A stretch of DNA of 64,000 nt from Daejeonella sp. JGW-45 (GTDB lineage Bacteria; Bacteroidota; Bacteroidia; Sphingobacteriales; Sphingobacteriaceae): contig NZ_JARKNC010000006.1 in NCBI RefSeq assembly GCF_029360805.1, forward strand, positions 434,581 through 498,580, given 5' to 3'. A program made the position numbers and the translations under genes. Under the pieces are notes generated by a model, which worked only from the letters and a program-made list of their open reading frames with translations, was not told the DNA's origin and made no database searches. Each line of letters begins with the position of its first letter. The first letter of the stretch is position 1. Below, in pieces: positions 25,417-33,923 of the stretch.

Positions 25417-26253
25417 ATGAGCAAGCAGTTCATTAATTTCAATGGGGCTATCGTGCCCGCTGATCAGGAGATTTTAACGGCATCAAATCGTGGATTTAAG
25501 TTCGGGGACGGTCTTTTCGAGTCGATGAGGCTAATGAAGGGAGAAGTGAAATTTGTGGATATGCATTGCGACAGGATCACGAAGGGCCTGAAGCTGCTTA
25601 AAATGGACTCCTGGGCGCAGGTAGATGTCTGGTTCATACGGGAAAAGGTCGAAGAACTCACCCGGAGAAATAAAACAGGGCCGAACGCCCGGATAAGGCT
25701 GACGGCCTACCGCGATGGCGAAGGATTGTACAGTCCCGCTTCCAATAAAATGGGTTATGTCCTGGAGGCCTCCAAATTGTCTGAAGATTACTATGCTTTT
25801 AATGAGAAGGGGCTGATCATTGACGTGTTTGATGAAATCACCAAGCCTGTAAACATTCTCTCGAATTTGAAAACCTGCAATTCTCTTCTATATGTTCTCG
25901 CAGGGATCTTCAAAAGCCAAAACTCGCTCGACGAGGTAATGGTACTTAATAATAGCGGCTTTTTGTGCGAATCCATGAGCAGTAATGTTTTTGTGGTGTA
26001 CGACAAGAAGCTATACACTCCGGCTCTTGCAGAAGGCTGTATTGCGGGCGTTATGCGCCAGGCTGTGATCAGGCTTGCCCGGGAGAACGATGTTGAATTA
26101 ATAGAGGCACAGATCAGTCCGGATATTTTAAATGAAGCCGATGAAGTTTTCCTAACCAACGCAGCCCGGGGAATTCAGTGGGTGATGGGCTATAATAATA
26201 AGAGGTATTTTAACGAGGTTTCGAGGTTTCTTACACAGAAACTGAATACCTGA
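25417..26253 (+). CDS. Class IV PLP aminotransferase / aminodeoxychorismate lyase-like
   Basis: 278 residues of the BCAT/D-amino-acid transaminase/PabC family. The opening FINFNGAIVPADQEILTASNRGFKFGDGLFESMR is family-typical. The arginine-rich RIRLTAYRDG, the LKTCNSLLYVLA segment with the putative PLP lysine, GFLCESMSSNVF and EVFLTNAARGIQWV follow. The substrate cannot be fixed. With pabB in the window and no other lyase, a PabC role (4-amino-4-deoxychorismate lyase) is possible. It is 3 bp from the pseudouridine synthase and is convergent with fmt. Confidence 0.88.
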   Translation: MSKQFINFNGAIVPADQEILTASNRGFKFGDGLFESMRLMKGEVKFVDMHCDRITKGLKLLKMDSWAQVDVWFIREKVEELTRRNKTGPNARIRLTAYRDGEGLYSPASNKMGYVLEASKLSEDYYAFNEKGLIIDVFDEITKPVNILSNLKTCNSLLYVLAGIFKSQNSLDEVMVLNNSGFLCESMSSNVFVVYDKKLYTPALAEGCIAGVMRQAVIRLARENDVELIEAQISPDILNEADEVFLTNAARGIQWVMGYNNKRYFNEVSRFLTQKLNT

Positions 26254-26264
26254 TGCCAATGCCT

Positions 26265-27173
26265 TTACAGTTTGGCGCCTCGAAGGAATTCGTCAACTTT
26301 CATTCGTTTCTTTCCTTCCAGTTGCAGGTCTTTTACAGAAATAAAGCCATCATTGCAGGCAAACTTTAAAAAGGTTTTATTATCAGTTATGTATGCCCCA
26401 GGCTGCAAATCCGGGTCCGATTTTTCGGGAACTGCACTAAAGATCTTCAGCGACTTATCATGCAAGGGTGTAAAGGCCGTAGGATAGGGGCTTAAGCCGC
26501 GGATAAAGTTGTAAACGCTTTCTACCGGCTGGTCCCAGTTGACCAGGCAGTCGTCTTTAAAGATTTTCGGTGCAATCTTCAGCTCGGGCAATGATGGCTG
26601 GGGGGCTTCGGTATATCCGCCGTTGCTGATCGCTTTTACCGTCCTGACGAGAAGCTGCGCCCCGGTGGCCATAAGCTTATCGTGAAGATCGCCGGCAGTA
26701 TCGCTCTCGTTAATGGCAACACGTTCGGCAAAAAGCAAGTCTCCTGTATCGATCTCTTGTTTTAAGAAAAATGTGCTCACGCCGCTTTCATTCTCGCCAT
26801 TGATGATCGCCCAGTTTATTGGAGCAGCACCGCGATATTGCGGCAGGAGAGAGGCATGCAAGTTAATGGTTCCTTTGGGAGGCATATTCCAAACCACCTC
26901 CGGCAGCATTCTAAATGCCACTATCACCTGCAGATCAGCATTCAGGGAGCGAAGTTCATTAAGAAATGCAGGGTCTTTGAGTTTGACGGGCTGAAGCACT
27001 TTTAATCTCTGTTCAACGGCATATTTTTTTACAGCCGACTCATTTATTTTCTGACCCCTCCCTGCCGGCTTATCCGGCGCTGTAACCACGCCAACGATTT
27101 CAATCCCATTATCCAGAAGTGCTTTTAAGGAAGCTACAGCAAAATCGGGCGTACCCATAAAGACGACTTTCAT
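26265..27173 (-). CDS. fmt: Methionyl-tRNA formyltransferase
   Basis: Formylates initiator Met-tRNA using 10-formyltetrahydrofolate. 302 residues; MKVVFMGTPDFAVASLKAL opens the formyltransferase domain. INLHASLLPQYRGAAPINWAI holds the catalytic Asn and His, and EIDTGDLL the Asp. The C-terminal domain (about 205-302) ends KKRMKVDEFLRGAKL. Intact and typical in length. Its upstream region is occupied by a heptamer repeat tract. Confidence 0.96.
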   Translation of the reverse strand: MKVVFMGTPDFAVASLKALLDNGIEIVGVVTAPDKPAGRGQKINESAVKKYAVEQRLKVLQPVKLKDPAFLNELRSLNADLQVIVAFRMLPEVVWNMPPKGTINLHASLLPQYRGAAPINWAIINGENESGVSTFFLKQEIDTGDLLFAERVAINESDTAGDLHDKLMATGAQLLVRTVKAISNGGYTEAPQPSLPELKIAPKIFKDDCLVNWDQPVESVYNFIRGLSPYPTAFTPLHDKSLKIFSAVPEKSDPDLQPGAYITDNKTFLKFACNDGFISVKDLQLEGKKRMKVDEFLRGAKL

Positions 27174-27198
27174 ATTGATGTCAGGTGTTAGGTATGAG

Positions 27199-27262
27199 CT
27201 CTCAGTTTTCAGTTTTCAGTTTTCAGTTCTCAGCTCTCAGCTCTCAGCTTTCAGCTTTCAGT
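27199..27262. repeat. CAGTTTT/CAGCTCT heptamer tandem repeat
   Basis: About nine 7-bp units: CTCAGTT, TTCAGTT (x3), CTCAGCT (x2), CTCAGCT, TTCAGCT, TTCAG. They sit in the divergent space between fmt and the LolC/E-like gene, directly upstream of fmt. This is one of several period-7 repeats in the window. Confidence 0.75.
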
Positions 27263-27299
27263 CAAATCGTCTGCTAATTTAAGCCGAAAATCCGAAACT

Positions 27300-28592
27300 A
27301 TGGCGCGTGACGATGTAACGATTAGTCCGGCAAAAGTTGCATCTTTGAACAGGACACTAAACTATAGCAGCTTGAATCTTCCTCTATTTATTGCTAAACG
27401 GATCACGTTTAATTCTCAGCGGACTTTTTCGAAGCTAATTGTTCGCATTGCCATCCTGGGCATTATGCTTGGCCTGGCTGTGATGATCCTGGCAGTGGCT
27501 ATTGTAAAAGGATTCAAAGCCGAAATCCGGGAAAAGGTCAGGGGATTTTCCGGCGACATTCAAATATCCCGGCTGGACCTGAACAGCTCCTATGAGAACT
27601 CGCCTTTTATCATTGATCCGAAGAAGCTAAACGAACTCCTTGTTACACCTAATATCGCTTACGTCCAGCCTTTTGCTACGAAACCGGGTATCATTAATAC
27701 CAATGACGAGGTAGAAGGGGTCGTATTAAAGGGGGTCGATAAAACTTACAACTGGGCTTATTTTAAGAAAACTCTTGTCGCCGGAAAAGTCATAGACTTT
27801 ACGGATAGTGTCAAATCCAGGACGCAGATCCTGATCTCTAAATATACCGCCGACAGACTTAACCTGAAGGTTGGTGACGACTTTCTGATGTATTTTATCG
27901 AAAATTCGTTACGGAAGCGAAAATTCGTTATCTCCGGGATATACAGCCTGGGAGTGGAGGAAGTAGATAAAACTTTCGTGATTGGTGACATTAACCTGGT
28001 CAGGAGTCTTAATAACTGGAGCCCCGCTCAGGTGGGCGGATATGAACTGAGGGTTAAGGATTTCGAAGAACTGGATCAGACGGCAAATGTAGTATACGAT
28101 GATATTAATATCGACCTACGCTCGTACACCGTTAAAGAATATTATCCTACCATATTTGAATGGCTATCGCTTCTGGATGTGAACACCCAGGTTATTCTGG
28201 TATTAATGATGGCGGTCGCGGTTATTAATATGATTTCTGCATTGCTTATTATGATCCTGGAGCGCACCAACATGATCGGCATCCTTAAAGCATTGGGAAG
28301 CACGAATTGGAAGATCAGGAAAGTATTCCTTTACAACGCTTCTTACCTCATTGCGTTTGGGCTACTGCTTGGCAATATTTTAGGCGCAGGCCTGGGCCTG
28401 TTCCAAAACAAAACTCATTTTTTTAAGCTGGATCAGGCTTCGTATTATATAAGTTTCGTTCCGGTACAGCTGGAAATTCAGGATATTCTCCTTTTAAATG
28501 CGGGTACACTGTTAATCAGCATCCTTGTGCTGCTAATTCCTTCCCTGCTTGTTACAAGAATTTCTCCTTTAAAGGCGATAACATTTAAATAG
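27300..28592 (+). CDS. FtsX-like ABC transporter permease (LolC/LolE type)
   Basis: 430 residues with four membrane helices: one near residues 45-70 (LGIMLGLAVMILAVAIVKGF), then a large periplasmic MacB-type domain (about 75-280), then three helices near 290-315, 345-365 and 395-425. The C-terminal RTNMIGILKALGSTNWKIRKVFL coupling region is typical of LolC/E and MacB. It probably belongs to a lipoprotein-release transporter. No ATPase gene is adjacent. Its stop abuts the stop of the next, convergent gene. Confidence 0.88.
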   Translation: MARDDVTISPAKVASLNRTLNYSSLNLPLFIAKRITFNSQRTFSKLIVRIAILGIMLGLAVMILAVAIVKGFKAEIREKVRGFSGDIQISRLDLNSSYENSPFIIDPKKLNELLVTPNIAYVQPFATKPGIINTNDEVEGVVLKGVDKTYNWAYFKKTLVAGKVIDFTDSVKSRTQILISKYTADRLNLKVGDDFLMYFIENSLRKRKFVISGIYSLGVEEVDKTFVIGDINLVRSLNNWSPAQVGGYELRVKDFEELDQTANVVYDDINIDLRSYTVKEYYPTIFEWLSLLDVNTQVILVLMMAVAVINMISALLIMILERTNMIGILKALGSTNWKIRKVFLYNASYLIAFGLLLGNILGAGLGLFQNKTHFFKLDQASYYISFVPVQLEIQDILLLNAGTLLISILVLLIPSLLVTRISPLKAITFK

Positions 28593-29027
28593 TTAAATCT
28601 TTTTTACCGTCAGAACTGCTTTATTGATCCCCTCGTTCTTGACCTCATTCAGAATGACTTTATAATTTGTATCATTCAGGCTCACTGAAAGTGTATCTGA
28701 TGTCTTAACCACCTTATCGCATTCACCAATACATAGACTCAGCTCGGCTTCTGAGCCATCTGCACCACTTAACTGAACTTTAGCCACTGCATTCCCTGCC
28801 CATATACACTGTACGTTTTTGGCACAGCGGCTGTCAGACAGGCTTACGAGCGTGAGTGTAAGTTCTTTGGAATTCTTTGAAAAGGTTACCTTTTCATCTA
28901 CCAAAAGCTCTACGGGACTATCGAAACGGGATGTTTTTACGCCGGTAAGCGTTTCTTTTTCGCAAGAAGTATTTGACATAAAGACTACTCCAAGGATAAC
29001 TACAGATGTTTTTAAAAAATATTTCAT
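28593..29027 (-). CDS. Hypothetical lipoprotein
   Basis: 144 residues with a lipoprotein-like signal (MKYFLKTSVVILGVVFMSNTSC, lipidated cysteine near 22). The mature part looks all-beta (SPVELLVDEKVTFSKNSKELTLTLVSL) and contains four further cysteines (CAKNVQC and CIGECDK) that could form two disulfides. No family recognised. It lies 26 bp after another small lipoprotein gene, likely an operon. Confidence 0.75.
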   Translation of the reverse strand: MKYFLKTSVVILGVVFMSNTSCEKETLTGVKTSRFDSPVELLVDEKVTFSKNSKELTLTLVSLSDSRCAKNVQCIWAGNAVAKVQLSGADGSEAELSLCIGECDKVVKTSDTLSVSLNDTNYKVILNEVKNEGINKAVLTVKKI

Positions 29028-29053
29028 AGGTTAAAGGTTAAATTCGTTTTGTT

Positions 29054-29395
29054 CTACTTGCTCTTCCAGATCAGTTCAATGCTTCCGGTAAACTTCAGAT
29101 CCTGGTAATCTGCGGGTTCAAGATTGATCCTCGTTCCGTCACACCGGTACAAAAAGGGAATGCTGTTGAAATTTGGCTCACAACTCGAAAAAATGAACAC
29201 AGTTTCTTTTTTATAGGTTGATCTGGAAATGCTGTTGCAACTGCTTATTGCGCTCAGCCGGTTAATTTCCTGCTTTAACCAGGGCAGGTCACTTGCAGGG
29301 TCGCTGCCTCCACACAACGGGTTCTCTTTTTCTTCGCAGCCTGTCATGAACGCCATATTGGCCGTCAAAAGTAATATGATTATCCGGTTTTTCAT
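29054..29395 (-). CDS. Small hypothetical lipoprotein
   Basis: 113 residues with a lipoprotein signal (MKNRIIILLLTANMAFMTGC, lipidated Cys20). It contains PLCGGSDPASDLPWLKQEINRLS, a phrase I associate with small secreted Bacteroidota proteins, and three paired cysteines. Function unknown. It is followed by the 28593-29027 lipoprotein in the same direction and lies 88 bp downstream of the sigma/beta-barrel pair. Confidence 0.72.
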   Translation of the reverse strand: MKNRIIILLLTANMAFMTGCEEKENPLCGGSDPASDLPWLKQEINRLSAISSCNSISRSTYKKETVFIFSSCEPNFNSIPFLYRCDGTRINLEPADYQDLKFTGSIELIWKSK

Positions 29396-29483
29396 CGTAT
29401 GTATACGTTTATATGCGATGAGGCCCGTCCGAATGGGACTATCATAAGCATATTTATAAATGTTTGAAGGCAGGCCGTTAATT

Positions 29484-30827
29484 TCATTTTTTTAAACTTG
29501 AGAAATTCAACTTAATATTCAGCCCGGTAGAGCCAAATCTGAGGTCTTCACTGCCCAGGCCCCCCAGAGGGTATTTCAGGAACGGCTCAATCGTTATGTT
29601 CTGTGTTTTTCCCAGATTGGTACTATACCCGAAAGAAATATTCAGTGTGCGGGCGAAGTCAAATGTCTGGAAATTAGTTCTTACAGTGCTCCCCTGATCC
29701 TGGCCGGCGTAGAAGCCTGCAGGGTTATATTTCTTATATCTTAATGAATATTTTTCATTAAGATAGGTTCCCGAACTGAGACCGGCCAGCATATAAAGCG
29801 TGTTATTTTCAGGGATAAGAAGATACTTGATGTTAAGCGGGATGTCTAAAGCAAGCAGGCTTGCATCATACTTCGTTATCGTGGTAAGGTTGTTGTTACC
29901 TCCGGCAGCAAATGAAGGCTGCATGTCAAAGGTCAACTTCTCTTTCCCGCTCGCCGGAACACCGTTATTATAACTCAGACTATTATTTGCAAGTGCGAGT
30001 CCGGTAGAGAGCCGTAAATTATTACCAAGCTTAATATCTGAAGTAAAGCCAGCCCCGAAGTTAAGCGTGGTTTCGCTTCCCAGAGCATAATTAAAGAACG
30101 ATCCGGCATAGAAGCTTATCATGTTATTTTTTGAAGCCACCTTCTGTGATCTATAAGGTTGCTCCTCCACTTTATGCAGGTGATCATCCCCGGCAGCCGC
30201 AGGTTGTGCCAAAGCAAGCATTCTCGCCGTAACATTAAGTGCCGAATCCCTTTCTGCACTGGCGTCCGTCTTATCCAGTGCTGGCCTAAGGGGCTGCGGT
30301 AGAGTGATCAGCGGTGCCTGGCCAGGGTTATTCCCAGCTACTGGCAAAGCTGGTGAGAGAGAAGCTGACAGCATGTTCACATCCATGGCCGCGGACGGGG
30401 ATGCTACCTGCGATGACCGCAGTTTATTATCCGGAGCGGAAGATTTTTTGTCATCGGCTTTGGACCGCTTTAAAATGTTGATAGCTACATTCCCGGACGC
30501 CGGGACAGGTATCTCGTCCACGGCATTCTCAGGTGTGCTCAGGCGATCTTTCCTTATGGTTTCCGTTGTCTTTGGGTGATTCTCTGTTTGGTCCTTTACC
30601 CCGGCTTTGTCCGCGGCAAGCTTGCCGACCTCAGTATCAGGCACTGCTAACCAAATTCCGGAAATCATAAGAAGGATAGCCGCAGCAGTACTCCACCAGA
30701 TCAGGGCAGGCCTTGCATGCTTTTCAGGATATTTCTTCCGGAGTTCCTGCCAACCGTATCCGGCTGCCGGGTCTTCGAATTCGTCAAATACCTGACTGAT
30801 CTTATCTGTAAGTTCCTGATCCGTCAT
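29484..30827 (-). CDS. Membrane-anchored beta-barrel protein in anti-sigma position
   Basis: 447 residues. The N-terminal 40 residues are cytoplasmic-like and acidic (MTDQELTDKISQVFDEFED). A single membrane helix at about 41-62 (ALIWWSTAAAILLMISGIWL) and a long low-complexity linker (about 65-215) follow. A C-terminal domain of beta-strands (SFYAGSFFNYALGSETTLNFG and onward) resembles an outer-membrane beta-barrel. Its ATG overlaps the sigma-factor stop by 4 bp, the usual anti-sigma position. Whether the short N-terminus binds sigma is inference. Confidence 0.75.
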   Translation of the reverse strand: MTDQELTDKISQVFDEFEDPAAGYGWQELRKKYPEKHARPALIWWSTAAAILLMISGIWLAVPDTEVGKLAADKAGVKDQTENHPKTTETIRKDRLSTPENAVDEIPVPASGNVAINILKRSKADDKKSSAPDNKLRSSQVASPSAAMDVNMLSASLSPALPVAGNNPGQAPLITLPQPLRPALDKTDASAERDSALNVTARMLALAQPAAAGDDHLHKVEEQPYRSQKVASKNNMISFYAGSFFNYALGSETTLNFGAGFTSDIKLGNNLRLSTGLALANNSLSYNNGVPASGKEKLTFDMQPSFAAGGNNNLTTITKYDASLLALDIPLNIKYLLIPENNTLYMLAGLSSGTYLNEKYSLRYKKYNPAGFYAGQDQGSTVRTNFQTFDFARTLNISFGYSTNLGKTQNITIEPFLKYPLGGLGSEDLRFGSTGLNIKLNFSSLKK

Positions 30828-31384
30828 TTTCTTTCATATTCTGATTGTTCCAACCTAAGCGCCTCTCTCAATTTTTCTTTAGCCCGGCTGAGATTAACCC
30901 TGGAAGAGCTTGCGGATATCTGGAGCAGTTCTCCAATCTCCTCGTGATTATAACCATCAATTTCATACATATTAAAAACTGTCCGCTGTACATAAGGAAG
31001 GGTATCTAAAAGCTTCAGGATATCCTGCGAATTCAAATGTGCGATCGCTTGCGGAGCAAAAGACACATATTCAGCATCTTCAAGGGCTAGTTGATTTTGA
31101 TGCTTCAGGTCTTTTCTTCTTCTGTCGAGCGCGGTATTAACAACTATCCTCCTTAGCCAGGGTTTAAAATTTTGTTCGTTTTTAAAACTTTCTATGGACT
31201 TGAATACTTTTATAAAGGAATCATTCACAACTTCCAATGCATCATCCCGGTCGGGCAGATAGCGCAAACCTACACCCATAGCATAGCTATAGAACCGCAT
31301 GTATAGCGCTTCCTGGTGCCTGAGGTTACCCTGCTTGCATTTCTGAATGAGCTCTTCTTCAGAAACAACCGGTTTCTTAAACAT
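30824..31384 (-). CDS. ECF-type RNA polymerase sigma factor
   Basis: 186 residues. Region 2 covers about 22-95 (LYMRFYSYAMGVGLRYLPDRDDALEVVNDSFIKVF, FKPWLRRIVVNTALDRRR). Region 4 covers about 125-180 (LPYVQRTVFNMYEIDGYNHEEIGELLQIS, SSSRVNLSRAKEKLRE). The stop overlaps the start of the membrane-anchored beta-barrel gene, forming a sigma/regulator pair. Its promoter box is only 3 nt from the ATG. Confidence 0.93.
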   Translation of the reverse strand: MFKKPVVSEEELIQKCKQGNLRHQEALYMRFYSYAMGVGLRYLPDRDDALEVVNDSFIKVFKSIESFKNEQNFKPWLRRIVVNTALDRRRKDLKHQNQLALEDAEYVSFAPQAIAHLNSQDILKLLDTLPYVQRTVFNMYEIDGYNHEEIGELLQISASSSRVNLSRAKEKLREALRLEQSEYERK

Positions 31385-31387
31385 TTA

Positions 31388-31395
31388 CAAATTTA
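31388..31395 (-). promoter_or_regulatory. -7 promoter box of the ECF sigma gene, possibly leaderless
   Basis: TAAATTTG on the minus strand, exact TAnnTTTG match, ends 3 nt before the ATG at 31384. Confidence 0.45.
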
Positions 31396-31444
31396 TCGCG
31401 TCAGGCTATATCGTTATTAGGATGATAGCATATGGTTTATTCTT

Positions 31445-31693
31445 CTATGGCCGGTTCATAATAAAAACTTCTGAAGTGGAGCTCACAAGCAATGTTTTTC
31501 TGATATTGGTTGTGTCAGGCTTAAACGTTTTGTAAACAGATTGTTTCATGGCTGATCCCGATCCGGATTTGTTGATGGTTTTGATCTGAACATCATCAGA
31601 CGTACTATTCTTCCCCTGTATAGGCGGCGCGGTATAGACGATCCAAATAAAGGTCAGAGTAACACCGATAGCTGAGAAAATTAATCGTTTCAT
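31445..31693 (-). CDS. Small hypothetical exported protein
   Basis: 82 residues with a hydrophobic N-terminus (MKRLIFSAIGVTLTFIWIVYTAPP) that could be a signal peptide or single anchor. The rest is polar (S, T, K rich). Nothing recognisable. It is upstream of and co-directional with the ECF sigma gene. The coding call rests on the signal-like N-terminus and on filling an otherwise empty gap. Confidence 0.5.
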   Translation of the reverse strand: MKRLIFSAIGVTLTFIWIVYTAPPIQGKNSTSDDVQIKTINKSGSGSAMKQSVYKTFKPDTTNIRKTLLVSSTSEVFIMNRP

Positions 31694-31765
31694 TCCAGGT
31701 CACTTTTACATGTCAATACGAGCGTTGTTTTTAAAACGCAACATGGAAGATAAATATCTGATCAT

Positions 31766-32572
31766 TTATAGCTTTTTAGCCTGGTTCCAGAAAACATCCA
31801 TTTCGGCGAGGGTCATATCCTTAAGGTTTTTTCCCAATTCTTTTGCCTGGCTTTCCAGGTATTGGAATCTCTTGATGAACTTTCTGTTGGTTTTTTCCAA
31901 GGCATCTTCAGGGTTGATATCTATAAAACGCGCATAGTTTATCAGCGAGAACAGCAGGTCACCAAACTCGGCTTCTGCTTTTTCTTTATCAACTGCCTCG
32001 CCATTCCCAACATTCAGCTCTTCTTTGAACTCCCGCAGTTCCTCTTCAACTTTTTCCCAGACTTGCTCCTTTTTATCCCAGTCAAATCCAACTCCGCGTG
32101 CTTTTTCCTGGATTCTTGAGGCTTTGACGAGGGCAGGAAGTGATACCGGTACTCCGCCAAGCACAGACCTGTTTCCCTCTTTTAATTTGAGTTGCTCCCA
32201 GTTGCGTTTAACATCATTCTCATCATCCACTACTACATCACCGTAAATATGCGGATGGCGATGGATAAGCTTATCGCATATTCCGTTTAAGACTTCCACG
32301 ATGTCAAAAGCTTTGGATTCAGAGGCAATGCGTGTATAGAAAACCAGATGCAGCATAATATCCCCCAACTCTTTCTTTATCTCAGTCATATCACCCTCCA
32401 GGATAGAATCAGATAGCTCGTAGGTCTCTTCTATGGTCAGGTGCCTCAGGGTTTCCATGGTCTGTTTTTTATCCCAGGGACATTGCTCACGAAGAGTATT
32501 CATGATGGTTAATAAGCGCTCAAAGGATTCGGCCGGAGTTGCGCCTGAAGGGGGAATGGTGTTAACGGGCAT
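31766..32572 (-). CDS. mazG: Nucleoside triphosphate pyrophosphohydrolase MazG
   Basis: Hydrolyses (d)NTPs to monophosphates, cleansing abnormal nucleotides. 268 residues with two tandem MazG domains. The first has CPWDKKQTMETLRHLTIEETYEL with EExxE and ELGDIMLHLVFY. The second has EKVEEELREFKEE and EAEFGDLLFSLINYARF. The start at MPVNTIPPSG (32572) is preferred over 32590 because a TAnnTTTG box (32588-32595) overlaps the longer form. It follows mnmD by about 49 bp. Confidence 0.94.
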   Translation of the reverse strand: MPVNTIPPSGATPAESFERLLTIMNTLREQCPWDKKQTMETLRHLTIEETYELSDSILEGDMTEIKKELGDIMLHLVFYTRIASESKAFDIVEVLNGICDKLIHRHPHIYGDVVVDDENDVKRNWEQLKLKEGNRSVLGGVPVSLPALVKASRIQEKARGVGFDWDKKEQVWEKVEEELREFKEELNVGNGEAVDKEKAEAEFGDLLFSLINYARFIDINPEDALEKTNRKFIKRFQYLESQAKELGKNLKDMTLAEMDVFWNQAKKL

Positions 32573-32587
32573 ATGAATAATTTGCAG

Positions 32588-32595
32588 CAAAAATA
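32588..32595 (-). promoter_or_regulatory. -7 promoter box of mazG
   Basis: TATTTTTG on the minus strand, 15 nt before the ATG at 32572. Confidence 0.45.
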
Positions 32596-32621
32596 ATAAT
32601 TAAGTTATGAGATGAGCCTTG

Positions 32622-33296
32622 TCAGAGCTTCACCGCTCTCAGCATCTCTCGTTTTCCCGCGGCCCCGGGAGCTTTTTCGATGGAGAAGCCAAGAGATTTC
32701 ATTGTTCGTTTAAGATTGCCGGTGATGGCATATGTTACAAAAACACCGCCTTTTCGAAGAAATCCGGCGACATGCCTGAGCGCTTCTTCAGTCCACATTT
32801 CCGGCTGGTGGATAGCTGCGAACGCATCGAAGTAGAGGACGTCAAAAATCTTCTCTGATTGAAAGGTCAGCAGGGTGGTTGTATCAATGTAAAGTTGGCA
32901 TCCGGGCAATATGGATGTTTCCTTCCGGAGCGCCTTTTCATAAGCGTGTGCGTATGCCCGCCATACCTGGGGTGAAATATACTGATCGTAGCCGCTGTCG
33001 CGAATAATCTCCAGACTCAAAGGAAAAGCCTCAATACCGGTATACTGCAGGTTAATATTATTCAGATAACAATGATCTGCGGATACTAAGAAGTTAAGCC
33101 CTGTACCAAATCCAACCTCCAGGACACTCGCCTCTTTTATTTCATCGCCCAGGAAATAATTAAGGCCGGACTGAAGAAAGACGTGCCTGCTTTCCTGCAA
33201 GGCTCCATGGCGGGAATGATAATGCTCACCAATTGCCGGATTGAAAATAGTTTTTGAACCGTCCGCAGTAATTGTGAAATTAAGTTGTTCGTTCAT
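32622..33296 (-). CDS. mnmD: tRNA 5-methylaminomethyl-2-thiouridine methyltransferase MnmD
   Basis: SAM-dependent methyltransferase for the last step of mnm5s2U34 in tRNA wobble positions. 224 residues. GEHYHSRHGALQESRHVFLQ opens the family domain, VLEVGFGTGLNFLVSAD is the SAM-binding loop, and FDVLYFDAFA and MWTEEALRHVAGFLRKGGVFVTY follow. It is a stand-alone MnmD, without the MnmC1 oxidase part. It lies 12 bp after the rhodanese gene and before mazG, same direction. Confidence 0.92.
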   Translation of the reverse strand: MNEQLNFTITADGSKTIFNPAIGEHYHSRHGALQESRHVFLQSGLNYFLGDEIKEASVLEVGFGTGLNFLVSADHCYLNNINLQYTGIEAFPLSLEIIRDSGYDQYISPQVWRAYAHAYEKALRKETSILPGCQLYIDTTTLLTFQSEKIFDVLYFDAFAAIHQPEMWTEEALRHVAGFLRKGGVFVTYAITGNLKRTMKSLGFSIEKAPGAAGKREMLRAVKL

Positions 33297-33308
33297 AAAT
33301 GCGGGAAG

Positions 33309-33809
33309 CTAATTCACCTTTGTGCCTCTTTCAACCCAGGGTTCCCAATCTTTACTATATGTATGAATTTCCGATGTCTGCGCCCCATTCTGTTTATACA
33401 CCGGCTGGCCGGAATTGATCCATTCAAATATACCGCCGTAAAGGTTATAGACATTTTTATATCCAGCATTAAGAAGCTTTTCAGCTATCTTTCCGCTCCG
33501 GCTGCCTACCGTGCAGTAAACAACAACGTGAGCATCGAAGGGTATGTCATAAACAGTCCGCATATCAAACCAAAAGTAACCTGCATTCCTGGCGTTCTTT
33601 AAATGACTAACCTCGTATTCCTCCTTTTCCCGGGTGTCAAGCAAATAGACGTCATTTCTGTCCATCTTAATAAATTCCTCTACTGTAAGCCGGGGTATTC
33701 GAGGGTCAGTTAGGCTATCAATCATGGCTTTAAAGCCGGGTTTTGTATTTTGGGCCGACAAACTGATCCCACAAAAGCAAATAAGAAAAACTAATAAATA
33801 CTTCAACAT
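33309..33809 (-). CDS. Exported rhodanese-like protein
   Basis: 166 residues with a signal peptide (MLKYLLVFLICFCGISLSAQ). A single rhodanese domain covers about 40-155: VYLLDTREKEEYEVSHLKNA, then the active-site loop CTVGSRSG with nucleophile C99, and NVYNLYGGIFEWINSGQPVY. It would carry sulfur as a persulfide in the periplasm; the donor and acceptor are unknown. It starts the rhodanese-mnmD-mazG run. A sulfur role for thiouridine formation is unlikely because the protein is exported. Confidence 0.9.
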   Translation of the reverse strand: MLKYLLVFLICFCGISLSAQNTKPGFKAMIDSLTDPRIPRLTVEEFIKMDRNDVYLLDTREKEEYEVSHLKNARNAGYFWFDMRTVYDIPFDAHVVVYCTVGSRSGKIAEKLLNAGYKNVYNLYGGIFEWINSGQPVYKQNGAQTSEIHTYSKDWEPWVERGTKVN

Positions 33810-33923
33810 TGATATAATTCGATCTTGTTTAAACGGGCGTGGAGCGCAATTGTTGTCAATTTTCTGCTTAAAAAAGATTGCAAGCAAAGCTAGGTAAATA
33901 TCAGCAGTCTGTTATTATTTGCT

